From a bacterium (lineage in GTDB: Bacteria; Bdellovibrionota_C; UBA2361; RFPC01), in contig JAUIBK010000013.1 in the NCBI GenBank assembly GCA_030428205.1, forward strand, positions 17,381-81,380: 64,000 nt of DNA, given 5' to 3'. The translations under genes were made by a program, and so were the position numbers. Of the stretch, positions 43,617 to 53,334 are shown in pieces. The notes under the pieces are model-generated. The model saw only the letters and a program-made list of their open reading frames with translations, did no database searches and was not told where the DNA came from. How positions within the stretch are numbered: position 1 is the first letter of the stretch; every line of letters begins with the position of its first letter.

Positions 43617-43866
43617 GAACCTCAATCTCCTTCATTAATACCAAGAGCCGCATGTGTGAGTGGCCCTCGAACCTTATGAGCCCACTTTGAACGATAATCG
43701 GGGAGCTGTTGTCACGGATTTGTAACAAGTGTGTAAGACTTCTGTATTTCTTGAGATTATCCGTAAATCCCGTACGTATACTTTGAAGAAGCCTTGCTTT
43801 TTGTTGCGAATATTGTGAGAATTGCCAGGAAATATTCACTGTGATTTCAGTGTTTTGGAGGTTCCT

Positions 43867-44154
43867 ATGTCAGAAAGACGTGTACAGTGCTGCAAGCTTG
43901 GAGCTGAGCTCCCTGGGCTAGAAAAACCGCCATTTGCCGGCGATCTCGGCCAAAAAATCTTTGAAAATGTCTCTCAGCAGGCCTGGGATATGTGGGCCAA
44001 TGATATGCAGGTGAAAGTGCTCAACGAATATCGCCTCAATATGGGCAAGAAAGAGGACTATGAAACACTTATTAAGCAGATGTCTCTCTTTCTCTGCCTC
44101 GATGAGGGCCAGGTGCTTGAAGTAGAGAACGAGCAACGGGGCCGTGGAGAATAA
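43867..44154 (+). CDS. yggX: Fe(2+)-trafficking protein YggX
   Basis: 95 residues from the ATG at 43867, with GGAGG eight bases upstream. The family signature is VQCCKLGAELPGLEKPPFAGDLGQKIFENVS and later VLNEYRLNMGKKEDYETLIKQM. YggX protects iron-sulfur proteins from oxidation. It sits six bases before proC and is probably cotranscribed. Confidence 0.92.
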   Translation: MSERRVQCCKLGAELPGLEKPPFAGDLGQKIFENVSQQAWDMWANDMQVKVLNEYRLNMGKKEDYETLIKQMSLFLCLDEGQVLEVENEQRGRGE

Positions 44155-44160
44155 CGTTCC

Positions 44161-44964
44161 GTGAAGATAACGGTCATTGGTGGTGGAAACATGGGGGCTG
44201 CCTTTGCAGTCTCTTTTCTTCAGGGAGGGATGCTCCGCCCTGACCAGCTCACTATTGTTGAGCCCTTTGAAGAGAAACATGCGGCACTTAAGGAAACCCT
44301 CGGGTGCCCAGTCATCTCTACCCTGAACGATGATGCAGCTATAAGTGATATCGTTATCCTTGCCGTCAAACCACAGGTCTATAAAGAGGTCTGTGCTGAA
44401 CTTTCTTCAAAACTCCAACCTAACCAGATAGTCTCCTCTATTATGGCTGGAGTCTCACTTGCTGCTCTTGAAAGTGCGCTTGATGGGCACAAGAAGCTTG
44501 TACGAGCGATGCCTAATCTTCCTGCGCAGATCGGAAAGGGAATGACAGTCTTTCTTTGTTCTCCTTCCATAGCAGAGGAAGAAGCGAGGTATTTGCGAGA
44601 TCTCTTTGCAGCATCTGGAAAGGCACTTGAAGTAGAAGACGAAAAACTTATACATGCATCAACTGCTGTGTCAGGAAGTGGGCCAGGTTTTGTCTTGTAT
44701 ATTATAGAGGCCTTTCTTGAAGCAGCCTCTGAGATCGGGTTTTCCAAGCAAGAAGCTCGAATGCTTGTTTCTCAAACATTTCTCGGTGCCCAGGAGCTTT
44801 GGGATTCTCGTGCTAAGGAGGCCTCTGAACTTCGTACCCAGGTAACTTCACCTGGTGGCACAACTGCCGCTGGGATAGAGAGTTTCGAGCAAAATAAGTT
44901 AAAGGCTAAGATAGTTAAGGGTGTTAGGGCGGCCTTTGAGCGCTCACTTGAGCTTTCTTCGTAA
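44161..44964 (+). CDS. proC: Pyrroline-5-carboxylate reductase
   Basis: 267 residues; GTG start. The Rossmann motif is ITVIGGGNMGAAFAVSF. Other ProC blocks are ILAVKPQVYKEV, VRAMPNLPAQIGKGMT, HASTAVSGSGPGFVLYIIEAFLEA and LRTQVTSPGGTTAAGIESFE. It catalyses the last step of proline synthesis. Follows yggX by six bases. Confidence 0.95.
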   Translation: MKITVIGGGNMGAAFAVSFLQGGMLRPDQLTIVEPFEEKHAALKETLGCPVISTLNDDAAISDIVILAVKPQVYKEVCAELSSKLQPNQIVSSIMAGVSLAALESALDGHKKLVRAMPNLPAQIGKGMTVFLCSPSIAEEEARYLRDLFAASGKALEVEDEKLIHASTAVSGSGPGFVLYIIEAFLEAASEIGFSKQEARMLVSQTFLGAQELWDSRAKEASELRTQVTSPGGTTAAGIESFEQNKLKAKIVKGVRAAFERSLELSS

Positions 44965-45050
44965 GACCGTTAGATTTTCGTTGCACGTTAGTAATAAGGC
45001 TGTCAGTCTAACTCGTGCCATTGCTTTGCTCTCTATCTGTGGAGATTTTT

Positions 45051-45548
45051 ATGCGTTACGTTGTTCTTTCTTTTCTTGTTCTGTTTTTTGCTGCTTGCTC
45101 GTCTACAGGTGCTTACCGACCTATTGGTGGCTTTGAAAACGATGTTTTTGAGAAGCGTGCCGACAAGTCTCTTACTCCGCGCGAAGTACGGTTGAAGCCT
45201 GAGCAGCATCTCGATTCTCTCGTTGCATGGGTAGGAGAGGTAGAAAAGATCGATTTTGAAATTGCAGCTCAACCTCAGGTCGCACGGGTCCTTGCACGTT
45301 ATAACGGTGTTGATTGGAGCTCTGGCTATGATTTTGGCAACGATAGCTTTCCTGAGACTCGTCCTGCAAAAGAGTTTTTTCAGGTCGCCCTTGAGATTAC
45401 AGGGCCTGATACCCTAGAGCACTATAAGAAAATACAACGTGGAGACAGGGTTGTGGCGTACGGCTATCCACGCGAGATTTTCCACGGAATAGTCGGCTTG
45501 TATCCGCTTGTATATTTTCGACCGCTCGGCTTTGTTCCCGGAGAATAA
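45051..45548 (+). CDS. Hypothetical lipoprotein (possibly Slp-like)
   Basis: 165 residues from the ATG at 45051 with GGAG upstream. A lipoprotein signal ends at AAC (MRYVVLSFLVLFFAAC). The region LDSLVAWVGEVEKIDFE and GDRVVAYGYPREIFHGIVGLYPLVYFRPLG suggest a small beta-rich envelope domain such as in Slp-type outer-membrane lipoproteins. The match is weak and the function open. It is followed by a terminator. Confidence 0.55.
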   Translation: MRYVVLSFLVLFFAACSSTGAYRPIGGFENDVFEKRADKSLTPREVRLKPEQHLDSLVAWVGEVEKIDFEIAAQPQVARVLARYNGVDWSSGYDFGNDSFPETRPAKEFFQVALEITGPDTLEHYKKIQRGDRVVAYGYPREIFHGIVGLYPLVYFRPLGFVPGE

Positions 45549-45551
45549 CTC

Positions 45552-45570
45552 GCCCTTTGAGGGGCTTTTT
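45552..45570 (+). terminator. Rho-independent terminator
   Basis: GCCC (45552-45555) pairs with GGGC (45562-45565) followed directly by TTTTT. A short stem with a U-tract just after the lipoprotein stop. Confidence 0.6.
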
Positions 45571-45766
45571 GGACTGCTGCTGACATCTTTCTAACGCACT
45601 GAAACTAAAAGAGAAATCGCTCTTAAGGGATTGTATTCTCTAACCTTTTGATTTTCTTCTCAAGGTGATCTTTAGGGTCGCCGATACCTAAGCTGTGACC
45701 CTTGTATGTAGTTTTTGCAGGGAATGTAGCGAATAGGAATATTTCGTACGAGTCAAAGGTTAGTTC

Positions 45767-46252
45767 ATGTACGGTAAAAACGCCCACAGCCAGTATCAGA
45801 CAGTCCAGGTTACGACGACAGATAGAGGTCGCCTTCTCCTTATGATGTACGAAGGGGCGCTCAAATTTCTCCGTCAATCCAAGGCAGGCCTTGAAGAAAA
45901 CGATATGGCCAAGTTCTGTCGCTTTCTTAGCAAAGCACAAGCGATTATCGCTGAGCTCATGAACACTCTTGATTTCGAAAAAGGTGGCCAGATTGCCAAA
46001 GACCTCGATCGCCTTTATGATTTTATGCTCTTCTATCTTACTGAAGCTAATCTTCACCGTGACGTAAAACGTATTACGAAAGTGATTAGTCTGCTTGATA
46101 CAGTTTATCTCGCGTATAAAGAGATTATCGAGAATGGGAAGGCTGCTGAAGTTCTTGGAAATGCGCTTAATGGTAGCGTTGCACCACAGTCTAGTTCAGC
46201 ACCTCAAGCAGAGAATGAAGAGCCTGGACGTAGAGTTCAGATTTCACTTTAA
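45767..46252 (+). CDS. fliS: Flagellar export chaperone FliS
   Basis: 161 residues. FliS signatures are YQTVQVTTTDRGRLLLMMYEGALKFLRQSKAGL, FLSKAQAIIAELMNTLDFEKGGQIAKDLDRLYDFML and LLDTVYLAYKEI. FliS binds the flagellin C-terminus and delivers it for export. Here the gene is far from the flagellin gene at 6164. The final 30 residues are a Ser/Gln-rich tail longer than usual. No other flagellar genes are adjacent. Confidence 0.9.
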   Translation: MYGKNAHSQYQTVQVTTTDRGRLLLMMYEGALKFLRQSKAGLEENDMAKFCRFLSKAQAIIAELMNTLDFEKGGQIAKDLDRLYDFMLFYLTEANLHRDVKRITKVISLLDTVYLAYKEIIENGKAAEVLGNALNGSVAPQSSSAPQAENEEPGRRVQISL

Positions 46253-46375
46253 CTGGCTCTTCCTTAACAACAGAGATCCTTCACATCGACGAACCTCATC
46301 TTATCCCCCTGGGTGAAAGAAGAGTGAAGAGGACTGCGCGCGTGCAGCACGCAGCCCCCTTTTGAGTGCCAGTTC

Positions 46376-46840
46376 CTATTGAGAGTGGAAGGCGCTCGTG
46401 GGAGTCGCCTTCCAGCTCTCCCAGGCGAACTGAAGCACAGCGACTTGACGGCGGTACTGGAGAGCTTCGTACTTATCCTTACCACGCTTGATCTTTCTTC
46501 CCGCAAGGCCATGATAGCCGTTGGTAGGAGTCGTATGAAGCGCGATGAAGGTCTGGAAGTAGCCGCCGTGTTGCTTAAGAAGTTCCACGACGGAAGCGAG
46601 AGTTTCGCCGACTTTGGTGCTGTCATTGTCATGGAGCCTGAGTGCCTTTGCTTGACAGGCTCGAAGCACTTTGGATTGTGCGACATGGAGCTTCGAAGGA
46701 AACTCGTTTGCCACATACCAAGAGAACGTCACCTCTTCTTTCATATGTTTTGTGATAATGGGGATAAAGAACAACCCTTTGCAACCCTCGTTGCTAAGGA
46801 AGAGAAGGAGTAGGGTATTGAAAAACGTGGCCTTAGGCAA
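46376..46840 (-). CDS. Hypothetical exported protein
   Basis: 154 residues if the TTG at 46838-46840 is used; an ATG at 46742-46744 would give 122. The TTG version has a hydrophobic start (TFFNTLLLLFLSNEGC) like a signal peptide. Codon choice looks natural, unlike the overlapping frames. No recognised motif; the C-terminus is aromatic (YRRQVAVLQFAWESW). The last codons form a hairpin with arms TGGAAGGCG (46386-46394) and CGCCTTCCA (46406-46414), perhaps part of the terminator. Convergent with fliS. Confidence 0.5.
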   Translation of the reverse strand: MPKATFFNTLLLLFLSNEGCKGLFFIPIITKHMKEEVTFSWYVANEFPSKLHVAQSKVLRACQAKALRLHDNDSTKVGETLASVVELLKQHGGYFQTFIALHTTPTNGYHGLAGRKIKRGKDKYEALQYRRQVAVLQFAWESWKATPTSAFHSQ

Positions 46841-46880
46841 CTATCCTGTGTGAAAGATAAAACCCTACATCTCCCGTAAA

Positions 46881-47762
46881 ATGCTACCTCTCGAGATCGA
46901 AAATCATTTACTGCAAAACTTTTCATTAAGGATTCTTTCGGCTGACGGTGTATCTGGAGGTGACATAAGCCAAGCGTATCGTCTTTCCCTTAAGGGTGGT
47001 CGAACGGCCTTTTTGAAAGCGAACTCTTCGGCTAAGCCAGCCTTCTTTGAGTCTGAAGTCGAGGGGTTAACGGCTCTTAGAGATTCAGGGGTTATTTCTG
47101 TCCCAGGTGTGTTTGCATGGAACGCAACGGTGCCTCAATATCTTCTGCTTGAATGGATTGAACCGGGAGAGCCCTCAGCGAAGGCCCAACGCACACTCGG
47201 GAGAAGTTTAGCGGAAATGCACCAGATTGAGCAGCCGTATTTTGGCTTTTCCCATGATAATTATATTGGTGCTACTCCTCAGGTGAATTCACGTGAGGAG
47301 GGTTGGCCTGCTTTTTTTCTCAAACACCGACTTGGATACCAAGTTGAACTTGGATACCAAGTTGAACTTGGAACAAGGCGCGGGTGGTTTTCCAGCGAGA
47401 TAGACGAACTTTACACGCAAGCATATCCAAGTATGAAATGTGAATTGGAGTCCTTAGAGGTCGCTCCATCTCTCTTACACGGAGACCTCTGGGGAGGAAA
47501 TGCATATTGGGGAAAAAGTGGCCCCTATTTGATTGATCCGGCTGTTTACTGGGGGCACCGCGAGGCAGATATCGCCATGACAGAGCTCTTTGGTGGGTTT
47601 GCTCCAGAGTTTTATAAGGGGTATAATGAAGTGTATCCGCTTGATAAGGACTATCCCAGACGAGCGACCCTCTACAATCTGTATCATATATTCAATCATT
47701 GTAATCTTTTCGGGTCGACGTACGTTCAAAGAGCAAGAGAGCTGCTTAAGCAGTGGTGTTAG
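46881..47762 (+). CDS. Fructosamine kinase family protein
   Basis: 293 residues with an aminoglycoside-phosphotransferase-like fold. Visible blocks are GRTAFLKAN (ATP-binding Lys), LLLEWIEPG, LGRSLAEMHQ, FGFSHDNYIGATPQVN, SLLHGDLWGGNAYW (catalytic HGD) and YLIDPAVYWGHREADIAMTELFGGF (DPA Mg site). The family phosphorylates ketosamines in glycated proteins to reverse glycation. An 18-bp tandem duplication inside the gene adds a second GYQVEL (see 47331). Confidence 0.9.
   Translation: MLPLEIENHLLQNFSLRILSADGVSGGDISQAYRLSLKGGRTAFLKANSSAKPAFFESEVEGLTALRDSGVISVPGVFAWNATVPQYLLLEWIEPGEPSAKAQRTLGRSLAEMHQIEQPYFGFSHDNYIGATPQVNSREEGWPAFFLKHRLGYQVELGYQVELGTRRGWFSSEIDELYTQAYPSMKCELESLEVAPSLLHGDLWGGNAYWGKSGPYLIDPAVYWGHREADIAMTELFGGFAPEFYKGYNEVYPLDKDYPRRATLYNLYHIFNHCNLFGSTYVQRARELLKQWC
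47331..47366 (+). repeat. 18-bp tandem duplication inside the fructosamine kinase gene
   Basis: CTTGGATACCAAGTTGAA occurs twice in direct succession (47331-47348 and 47349-47366), giving LGYQVELGYQVEL in the protein. The frame is kept. The unit itself is partly palindromic (CTTGG/CCAAG), which would favour slippage. Confidence 0.85.
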
Positions 47763-47804
47763 CAATTCGAGAACATTTTTGTATTTTTTCCGTTTAATAT
47801 CTCC

Positions 47805-49064
47805 ATGACCAAAATTACTTTTTCAGATTTACAGCTCCATCCAGAGATTCTTTCAGCACTCAAAAGCGTTGGCTACGAATCGCCAACGGATATCCAAGCT
47901 CAGTCTATTCCTCTTGCCCTTGAAGGAGACGATATCCTAGCGTCTGCTCAAACAGGAACAGGAAAAACCGCAGCATTCGGGTTGCCTATTCTACACCTCC
48001 TTGAGCAAGCAAGAGGCGAAAAGCAAGAAGCGAAAGTAGATACTGAGTCTTCAAAGAAGAGTAAGTCACGCTCTCGAAAGGGGAGTGTGAAAGCTCTGAT
48101 CCTTAGCCCTACCCGTGAGCTTACACAGCAGATTGAAGAAAACTTGGTGCAGTATAGTAAGAACCTCTCCTACAAAATTGTTTCTGTAGTTGGCGGTCTG
48201 CCAATTAAGAAGCAGATTGATGCACTAAAAAATGAAGCTGATATCGTTGTGGCCACCCCAGGAAGGTTGCTCGATCTTATTAATCGTAAAGCTATATGGC
48301 TGCGTGATGTTGAGTTCTTTGTGCTTGATGAGGCTGACCGCATGCTTGATATGGGGTTTGTGCACGATGTCCGTGATATCGCACGTATTTTGCCCAACGA
48401 ACGTCAAACGTTCTTTTTCTCCGCCACGCTCAATGGCGAAGTGCAGCAACTTGCAAGTGTTCTCCTTAAGAAAAATAGAAAGCACGTTGATGTTGCTCCT
48501 GATAGCTCGGTTGCCGACAATATTACTCAAAAAGTGTTCTTTGTTGATACCAAGTATAAGCGACCACTCCTTCAAAAGCTTGTCCAGGACGAGACCATAG
48601 AATCTGCGCTTATTTTTACCAATACCCGAGCAAGCGCTAATGTGATCTCTAATATCCTTTCACGAAAAGGCTTTTCTGCTGAGGCTATTCACTCCGACAA
48701 GAGTCAGAAGGATCGACAGAAAGTGCTTAAAGCTTTTGATGCTGGAGAGGTCCGTTTTCTTGTTGCTACCGATGTTGTTGCTCGTGGAATTGACATCGAT
48801 GGTATTTCACACGTGATAAACTTTGAGCTTCCAACGGATCCCGATAGTTACGTGCACCGTATAGGGCGAACAGCGCGCGCTGGTGCCTCTGGAGTTGCTA
48901 TTTCTTTTTGTGACCTTGATGAAGTGTCGAACCTAAAAAGTATTGAGGCGCTGCTTGAAATAACCCTTACTCCCGACAAGGATCAGCCGTTTCACTCGCC
49001 ATTTGTTGAGACGATGAAGAATCAGAAGCAGTCACCGTTTGGGAAGAGTCGACGGTATCGGTAG
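47805..49064 (+). CDS. DEAD-box RNA helicase (RhlE-like)
   Basis: 419 residues. Q motif GYESPTDIQAQSIP, motif I AQTGTGKTA, PTRELTQQ, TPGRLLDL, DEAD in FVLDEADRMLDMGF, SAT in FFFSATL, then IFTNTRASANVIS, ATDVVARGIDID and HRIGRTARAG. A Lys/Ser-rich insert (KSKSRSRKG) lies between motifs I and Ia. ATP-dependent RNA remodelling in the cytoplasm. Short basic tail. Confidence 0.93.
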   Translation: MTKITFSDLQLHPEILSALKSVGYESPTDIQAQSIPLALEGDDILASAQTGTGKTAAFGLPILHLLEQARGEKQEAKVDTESSKKSKSRSRKGSVKALILSPTRELTQQIEENLVQYSKNLSYKIVSVVGGLPIKKQIDALKNEADIVVATPGRLLDLINRKAIWLRDVEFFVLDEADRMLDMGFVHDVRDIARILPNERQTFFFSATLNGEVQQLASVLLKKNRKHVDVAPDSSVADNITQKVFFVDTKYKRPLLQKLVQDETIESALIFTNTRASANVISNILSRKGFSAEAIHSDKSQKDRQKVLKAFDAGEVRFLVATDVVARGIDIDGISHVINFELPTDPDSYVHRIGRTARAGASGVAISFCDLDEVSNLKSIEALLEITLTPDKDQPFHSPFVETMKNQKQSPFGKSRRYR

Positions 49065-49120
49065 ACTCTCTCTTTGCACTTCATACTCATTCTTGATAGA
49101 GAAGCAAACGCTACTGCGTG

Positions 49121-52100
49121 CTAGTCGCGAAGAAGCTGCTGGAGCTCGTCTGATACGGAATTTGGTGAACTCGTTTTGCGAGCAAACAGTGCATATGCAG
49201 CCGGGATGAGAAAAACGGTCAAGCCGGTCGCAAGTAGGACTCCTCCGAGAACAACGATGCCAATAGTTTGTCTTGTTTCAGCTCCAGCACCTGATGCAAG
49301 AATGAGGGGGATTGCTCCCGCTGCAGTGGTAATGCCCGTCATGAGAATAGGTCGCAGCCGGGTTAGGGCTGCTTGACGAAGTGCCTCGTCAAATTTGATT
49401 CCTTGATCTCGGAGCTGATTGGCGAACTCAACGATCAGAATCCCATTCTTTGCGGCAAGCCCAACGAGCATGATCAAGCCAATTTGTGAATAGAGGTTCA
49501 AGCTCCCTCCGGTAAGCAAGAGCCCTAACAGACCACCAACTACTGCAGTAGGAACGGTGAGTATGATGATAAAAGGATGTATATAGCTTTCAAACTGTGC
49601 GGCAAGTACGAGGAATGTGACAACGACCCCGAGGAAAAAGACAAAAGCAAGAGAGGAGCCTGAGTATTTGAAATCTCGGGATAATCCTTTGTAATCAATA
49701 ATAGCCTCGGAGGGGAGTTTCTCACGGACAGTGTTCTCTAACCAGGAGAGGGCCTCGTCGAGTGAAAAGTGATCGGCGAGATTTGCTTCCAGAGTAATGG
49801 AGCGAATTCTGTTGTATCGGTTGAGTGTTGGAGAGTCGGCAAACTCTGTTATCTGTATTAGGTTCGATAGAGGGATAAGCTCTCCAGTTCTATCGGAGCG
49901 AGCATAGAGATTTTGCAGATCAGTAGGAGTGCGTTGGCTATCTCGTTCTCCTTCAAGTATCACATCGTATTCTTCTCCTTTTTCAATATATGTTGTAGCA
50001 CGTTTGGAGCCGAGCATTGTTTCAAGAGTGCGCCCAATAGTGGAAACTTTGACTCCTAGCTCGGCGGCCCGATTATAATCAATTTTCACTTGAATCTGGG
50101 GTTTCGTTTCCTTGTAGTCCCAGTCGAGACCAATAAAGCCTGGATTATTCTTTTCAACTTCCTGCACGATGAGATCTCTCCACTCAGCGAGTTCTTCGTA
50201 AGTGCCCCCTCCAATCACAAATTGAACTGGTTTGCTGATCCGAGAACCAAAGCCTTGTCTCATGACGGGAAAAGCTTTTACCCCTGTAAGATCTGATAGC
50301 TTATTGCGAATCTCCTCCATGATAGGAAATGCGCTCCTTCTCTTCGACCAGTTATTGAGAACGCATATAATAATACCACTATTAAAAGACTCAATGGTTC
50401 CAAAACTTCTTGGGGCTCGTACAAGAAGGCGGGTGACTTCTTGTGATTCGACATAAGGAGTGAGGCGGTGCTCAATCTCCTCCATATAGTCTTTCATATA
50501 TTCGTATGAGGCTCCTTCTGGTCCATTGACTAAGACAAAGAATGCCCCACGATCTTCTTTTGGAGCATATTCAGAGGGGAGAAGAAAAAAGATTCCACAT
50601 GCGATAGAGATTAAAAGGAATAAACCGAAGAGTATTTGCTTAGGAAAACGAAGCGTTTTTGAGAGAAGACCGCTGTAGGACTCTTTGAGGCTAAGAAAAA
50701 AAGAATCGACGTGAGACGCAAGGAGAGATGTTTCTTCGCTTTTCTTGAGAATCTTTGAAGCTAACATGGGGCAAAGTGTAAGCGCCACAAAGCTTGAGAA
50801 AATGACGGCAGAAGCCATCGTCAGGGCAAATTCTGAAAAAAGTCGACCAATATCGCCTTGTAAAAATGCAAGGGGAACAAATACAGCTACGAGAACGAGT
50901 GTCGTAGCGACTACGGCAAAGCCGACTTCTCGTGTGCCTCGGTATGATGCAACGAGACGTGGCTCTCCGAGTTCATTCATTCTTCGAGAGATGTTTTCGA
51001 GGACTACAATGGCATCGTCGACAACCATGCCAATTGCGAGTACTAAGGCGAGAAGTGTTAGAAGGTTGATGGAGAATCCGAGAAAATACAAAACAAGGAA
51101 TGAGGAAATAAGTGAAACAGGTACTGTGACAGCAGGAATAAGCATGGCGCGTATGTCACCTAGAAAAAGGTAGATGACGAGTATGACCAAAATGATGGCA
51201 ATCAGGAGCGTGGTAAATACCTCAGAAATAGCTTCTTCTACAAAGATAGATGTGTCATAGCTTTGCTTGAGTTCCATTCCATTAGGGAGTAAGGGGTTAA
51301 TGCGATTTTGCTCTTCCTTTACGGCTCGAGCTACAGAGATAGTGTTAGCGGTAGATTGCTTAATAGTCCCTATTCCAACCATTGGGACGCCATTTCCACG
51401 AAACAACGTCCTGTCTTCGACCGTTCCTTTTTCGACTCGTGCGACGTCACCGAGGCGTGTTACGTATCCATCTTCACCACGCGATAGTGCAAGAGAGCGA
51501 AAGTCCTCTGGAGTTTGAAAGGTTCGACGTACTCGAATAGTGAATTGACGCTGGTCCGACTCAATACTTCCTGCTGGAAGTTCTACATTCTCTGCTCTGA
51601 GTGCCTCTTCTACGTCGGTTACCGTTAGGCCTCGAGCTGCTAGTTTCTCTCGGTCTAGCCAGATTCGCATGGCATATTCTTGACCGCCCCCAACTCGAAT
51701 TCTGGCCACTCCATCAAGCACAGAAAACCGATCAACAAGATAACGCTCAGCGTAGTCTGTAAGTTCCGGGACTGACATGTTTGGGCTCTGTAGGTTGAGC
51801 CACATAATCACATCGTCATTTGAGTCAACTTTTTGGATTTCAGGAGGATCGGCTTCCTCTGGGAGATCGTCATAAATAGTTGATACTCTATCTCTGACAT
51901 CATTTGCTGCTCCATCAATATCTCGATCGATCTCAAATTCGATATTAACTCGCGATTCGCCATCTTCGCTTCGAGACTCTATAAATTTAATTCCTTCAAC
52001 TCCAGCTATACGCTCCTCAACGAGTTCTGTAATTTTCGATTCAACGACGCTGGCAGATGCTCCGGGGTAGGAGACTTCGACAGAAACAACAGGAGGATCG

Positions 52101-52219
52101 ATATCAGGATATTCACGAAGCGACAGCCTCTCAAAAGCTACGTATCCAAAGAGAACGAGGATAAAGGTAACGACGGAAGCAAAGACAGGCCGTTTAACTG
52201 AGATATCAGATAGAATCAT
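49121..52219 (-). CDS. RND efflux permease
   Basis: 1032 residues, normal for AcrB/MexB-like proteins. Twelve membrane segments. Landmarks are MILSDISVKRPVFASVVTFILVLFGYVAF, LREYPDIDPPVVSVEVSYPGASA, the proton-relay Asp pair in GMVVDDAIVVLENI, AKNGILIVEFANQLRDQG and LRPILMTGITTAAGAIPL. It exports compounds from the periplasm or inner leaflet through an outer-membrane channel. It overlaps the adaptor gene by four bases; the channel gene is divergent. A Fur-box candidate sits upstream of the adaptor gene. Confidence 0.95.
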   Translation of the reverse strand: MILSDISVKRPVFASVVTFILVLFGYVAFERLSLREYPDIDPPVVSVEVSYPGASASVVESKITELVEERIAGVEGIKFIESRSEDGESRVNIEFEIDRDIDGAANDVRDRVSTIYDDLPEEADPPEIQKVDSNDDVIMWLNLQSPNMSVPELTDYAERYLVDRFSVLDGVARIRVGGGQEYAMRIWLDREKLAARGLTVTDVEEALRAENVELPAGSIESDQRQFTIRVRRTFQTPEDFRSLALSRGEDGYVTRLGDVARVEKGTVEDRTLFRGNGVPMVGIGTIKQSTANTISVARAVKEEQNRINPLLPNGMELKQSYDTSIFVEEAISEVFTTLLIAIILVILVIYLFLGDIRAMLIPAVTVPVSLISSFLVLYFLGFSINLLTLLALVLAIGMVVDDAIVVLENISRRMNELGEPRLVASYRGTREVGFAVVATTLVLVAVFVPLAFLQGDIGRLFSEFALTMASAVIFSSFVALTLCPMLASKILKKSEETSLLASHVDSFFLSLKESYSGLLSKTLRFPKQILFGLFLLISIACGIFFLLPSEYAPKEDRGAFFVLVNGPEGASYEYMKDYMEEIEHRLTPYVESQEVTRLLVRAPRSFGTIESFNSGIIICVLNNWSKRRSAFPIMEEIRNKLSDLTGVKAFPVMRQGFGSRISKPVQFVIGGGTYEELAEWRDLIVQEVEKNNPGFIGLDWDYKETKPQIQVKIDYNRAAELGVKVSTIGRTLETMLGSKRATTYIEKGEEYDVILEGERDSQRTPTDLQNLYARSDRTGELIPLSNLIQITEFADSPTLNRYNRIRSITLEANLADHFSLDEALSWLENTVREKLPSEAIIDYKGLSRDFKYSGSSLAFVFFLGVVVTFLVLAAQFESYIHPFIIILTVPTAVVGGLLGLLLTGGSLNLYSQIGLIMLVGLAAKNGILIVEFANQLRDQGIKFDEALRQAALTRLRPILMTGITTAAGAIPLILASGAGAETRQTIGIVVLGGVLLATGLTVFLIPAAYALFARKTSSPNSVSDELQQLLRD

Positions 52220-53304
52220 TGGGAGCTGTCCTTACGGCGAAGAATTTCTTTTACGCTTTCGTTCTCTTGTTGAATTGCTCGAATTGATACCGGGAGCCCA
52301 GGGCGCGCTGCCATAGTTCCATGTGTTATGACGAGCTCCCCTTCTTGTAAGTTCTTGACGACTTCAACTTTTCCAACCTGTCTGTTTCCGATTACAACTT
52401 GTCTTTTTTCAGTGAGAGAAGAATTCTTATCGACGACAAGAATGAAATTGGAGTCACCCGAAGGAATAAGAGCTTCTTCTGGGATTTGTATGGCTTGTCG
52501 ATTTCGGTAGCGTAGATCCACGGAGAGCAGGAGTCCTGGTTTGAGCAACCGCTCTTCATTAGGAATCCTCGCACGAACGATAATAGAGCGAGTGGATTCA
52601 TTTACCCGAGAATCTATGCTTGATACCGTTCCTTCAAATGTTCGGTGAGGGAACGCAGCGCTTTGGGCAACGATAGACAACCCCGGCTCTAGTGAGTTAA
52701 GGAACACCGCAGGGACGGCAAAGTCGAGTTTCATTACAGAATCATCAGTAATAGTAACAATTTCATCACCTGGTTCCACAAGTGCACCAACGCTAATATT
52801 TCGTAGACCAAGAATTCCAGAAAATGGAGCAATGATGAGTCTGTCGCGAAGCCGACTTTTCATCGCTTCAAGTTGTGCTTTGGCCGCACGATACTCTCTC
52901 TCTCGTTGATCATAGAGAGATTCGGAGACAGCCCCTGTCTTGGGAAGATCTTTGAGACGTTGGTATTGCTTCTTTGCTTCAGAAACACGAGCGGTCATCT
53001 CTCGAACGAGGGCGCTTTCCTCCTCGTCGGTCATTTCAGCTAATACAAAGCCTTTTTCTACACGCTGACCGTCGTCGAAATGAATCTTCGTAACCGTATC
53101 TGTGACTGAAGCAGTGAGTAAAACAGTTTCATTCGCTCTTAGCGTGCCAAGCGCCTCAATATGATCAAACCATAATGCTGATTGAGCTTCAGAAACAATG
53201 ACTGATGGATGTTCGGATTGAGAGCGTCCGATTTGTGGGAGAAAGAAGAATACCAGAGCAATGCAGTAGTATTGAGTAGTTAGAATACTTATTTTTGTTC
53301 TCAT
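52216..53304 (-). CDS. RND periplasmic adaptor (MFP/HlyD family)
   Basis: 362 residues with a signal peptide (YCIALVFFFLPQIGRS). The biotinyl-lipoyl-like halves are ALGTLRANETVLLTASVTDTVTKIHFDDGQRVEKG and IIAPFSGILGLRNISVGALVEPGD, separated by an alpha-hairpin. The C-terminal barrel contains VVIGNRQVGKVEVVKNLQEGE. Connects the permease with the outer-membrane channel. The start follows the Fur-box candidate by 12 bases. Confidence 0.92.
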   Translation of the reverse strand: MRTKISILTTQYYCIALVFFFLPQIGRSQSEHPSVIVSEAQSALWFDHIEALGTLRANETVLLTASVTDTVTKIHFDDGQRVEKGFVLAEMTDEEESALVREMTARVSEAKKQYQRLKDLPKTGAVSESLYDQREREYRAAKAQLEAMKSRLRDRLIIAPFSGILGLRNISVGALVEPGDEIVTITDDSVMKLDFAVPAVFLNSLEPGLSIVAQSAAFPHRTFEGTVSSIDSRVNESTRSIIVRARIPNEERLLKPGLLLSVDLRYRNRQAIQIPEEALIPSGDSNFILVVDKNSSLTEKRQVVIGNRQVGKVEVVKNLQEGELVITHGTMAARPGLPVSIRAIQQENESVKEILRRKDSSQ

Positions 53305-53315
53305 ATGGTGAGTAT

Positions 53316-53334
53316 TTGAATGATAATCATTAAT
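53316..53334. promoter_or_regulatory. Fur box candidate
   Basis: AATGATAATCATT (53319-53331) equals the 13-base centre of the Fur consensus; 14 of 19 consensus positions match over the full box. It lies 12 bases upstream of the adaptor gene start (minus strand) and about 130 bases upstream of the channel gene, so iron could control both sides of this divergent pair. Confidence 0.65.

Noticed and set aside
45680..45687. GCCGATAC upstream of fliS as sigma-28 -10 element, paired with GCCGATAT upstream of flagellin
   Set aside because: No -35 element at the required spacing in either case; a seven-base match is expected several times by chance in 64 kb.
46379..46813. 144-codon plus-strand frame opposite the 154-residue protein
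   Set aside because: The minus frame has more natural codon use and a signal-like start; the plus frame has neither ribosome site nor motif.
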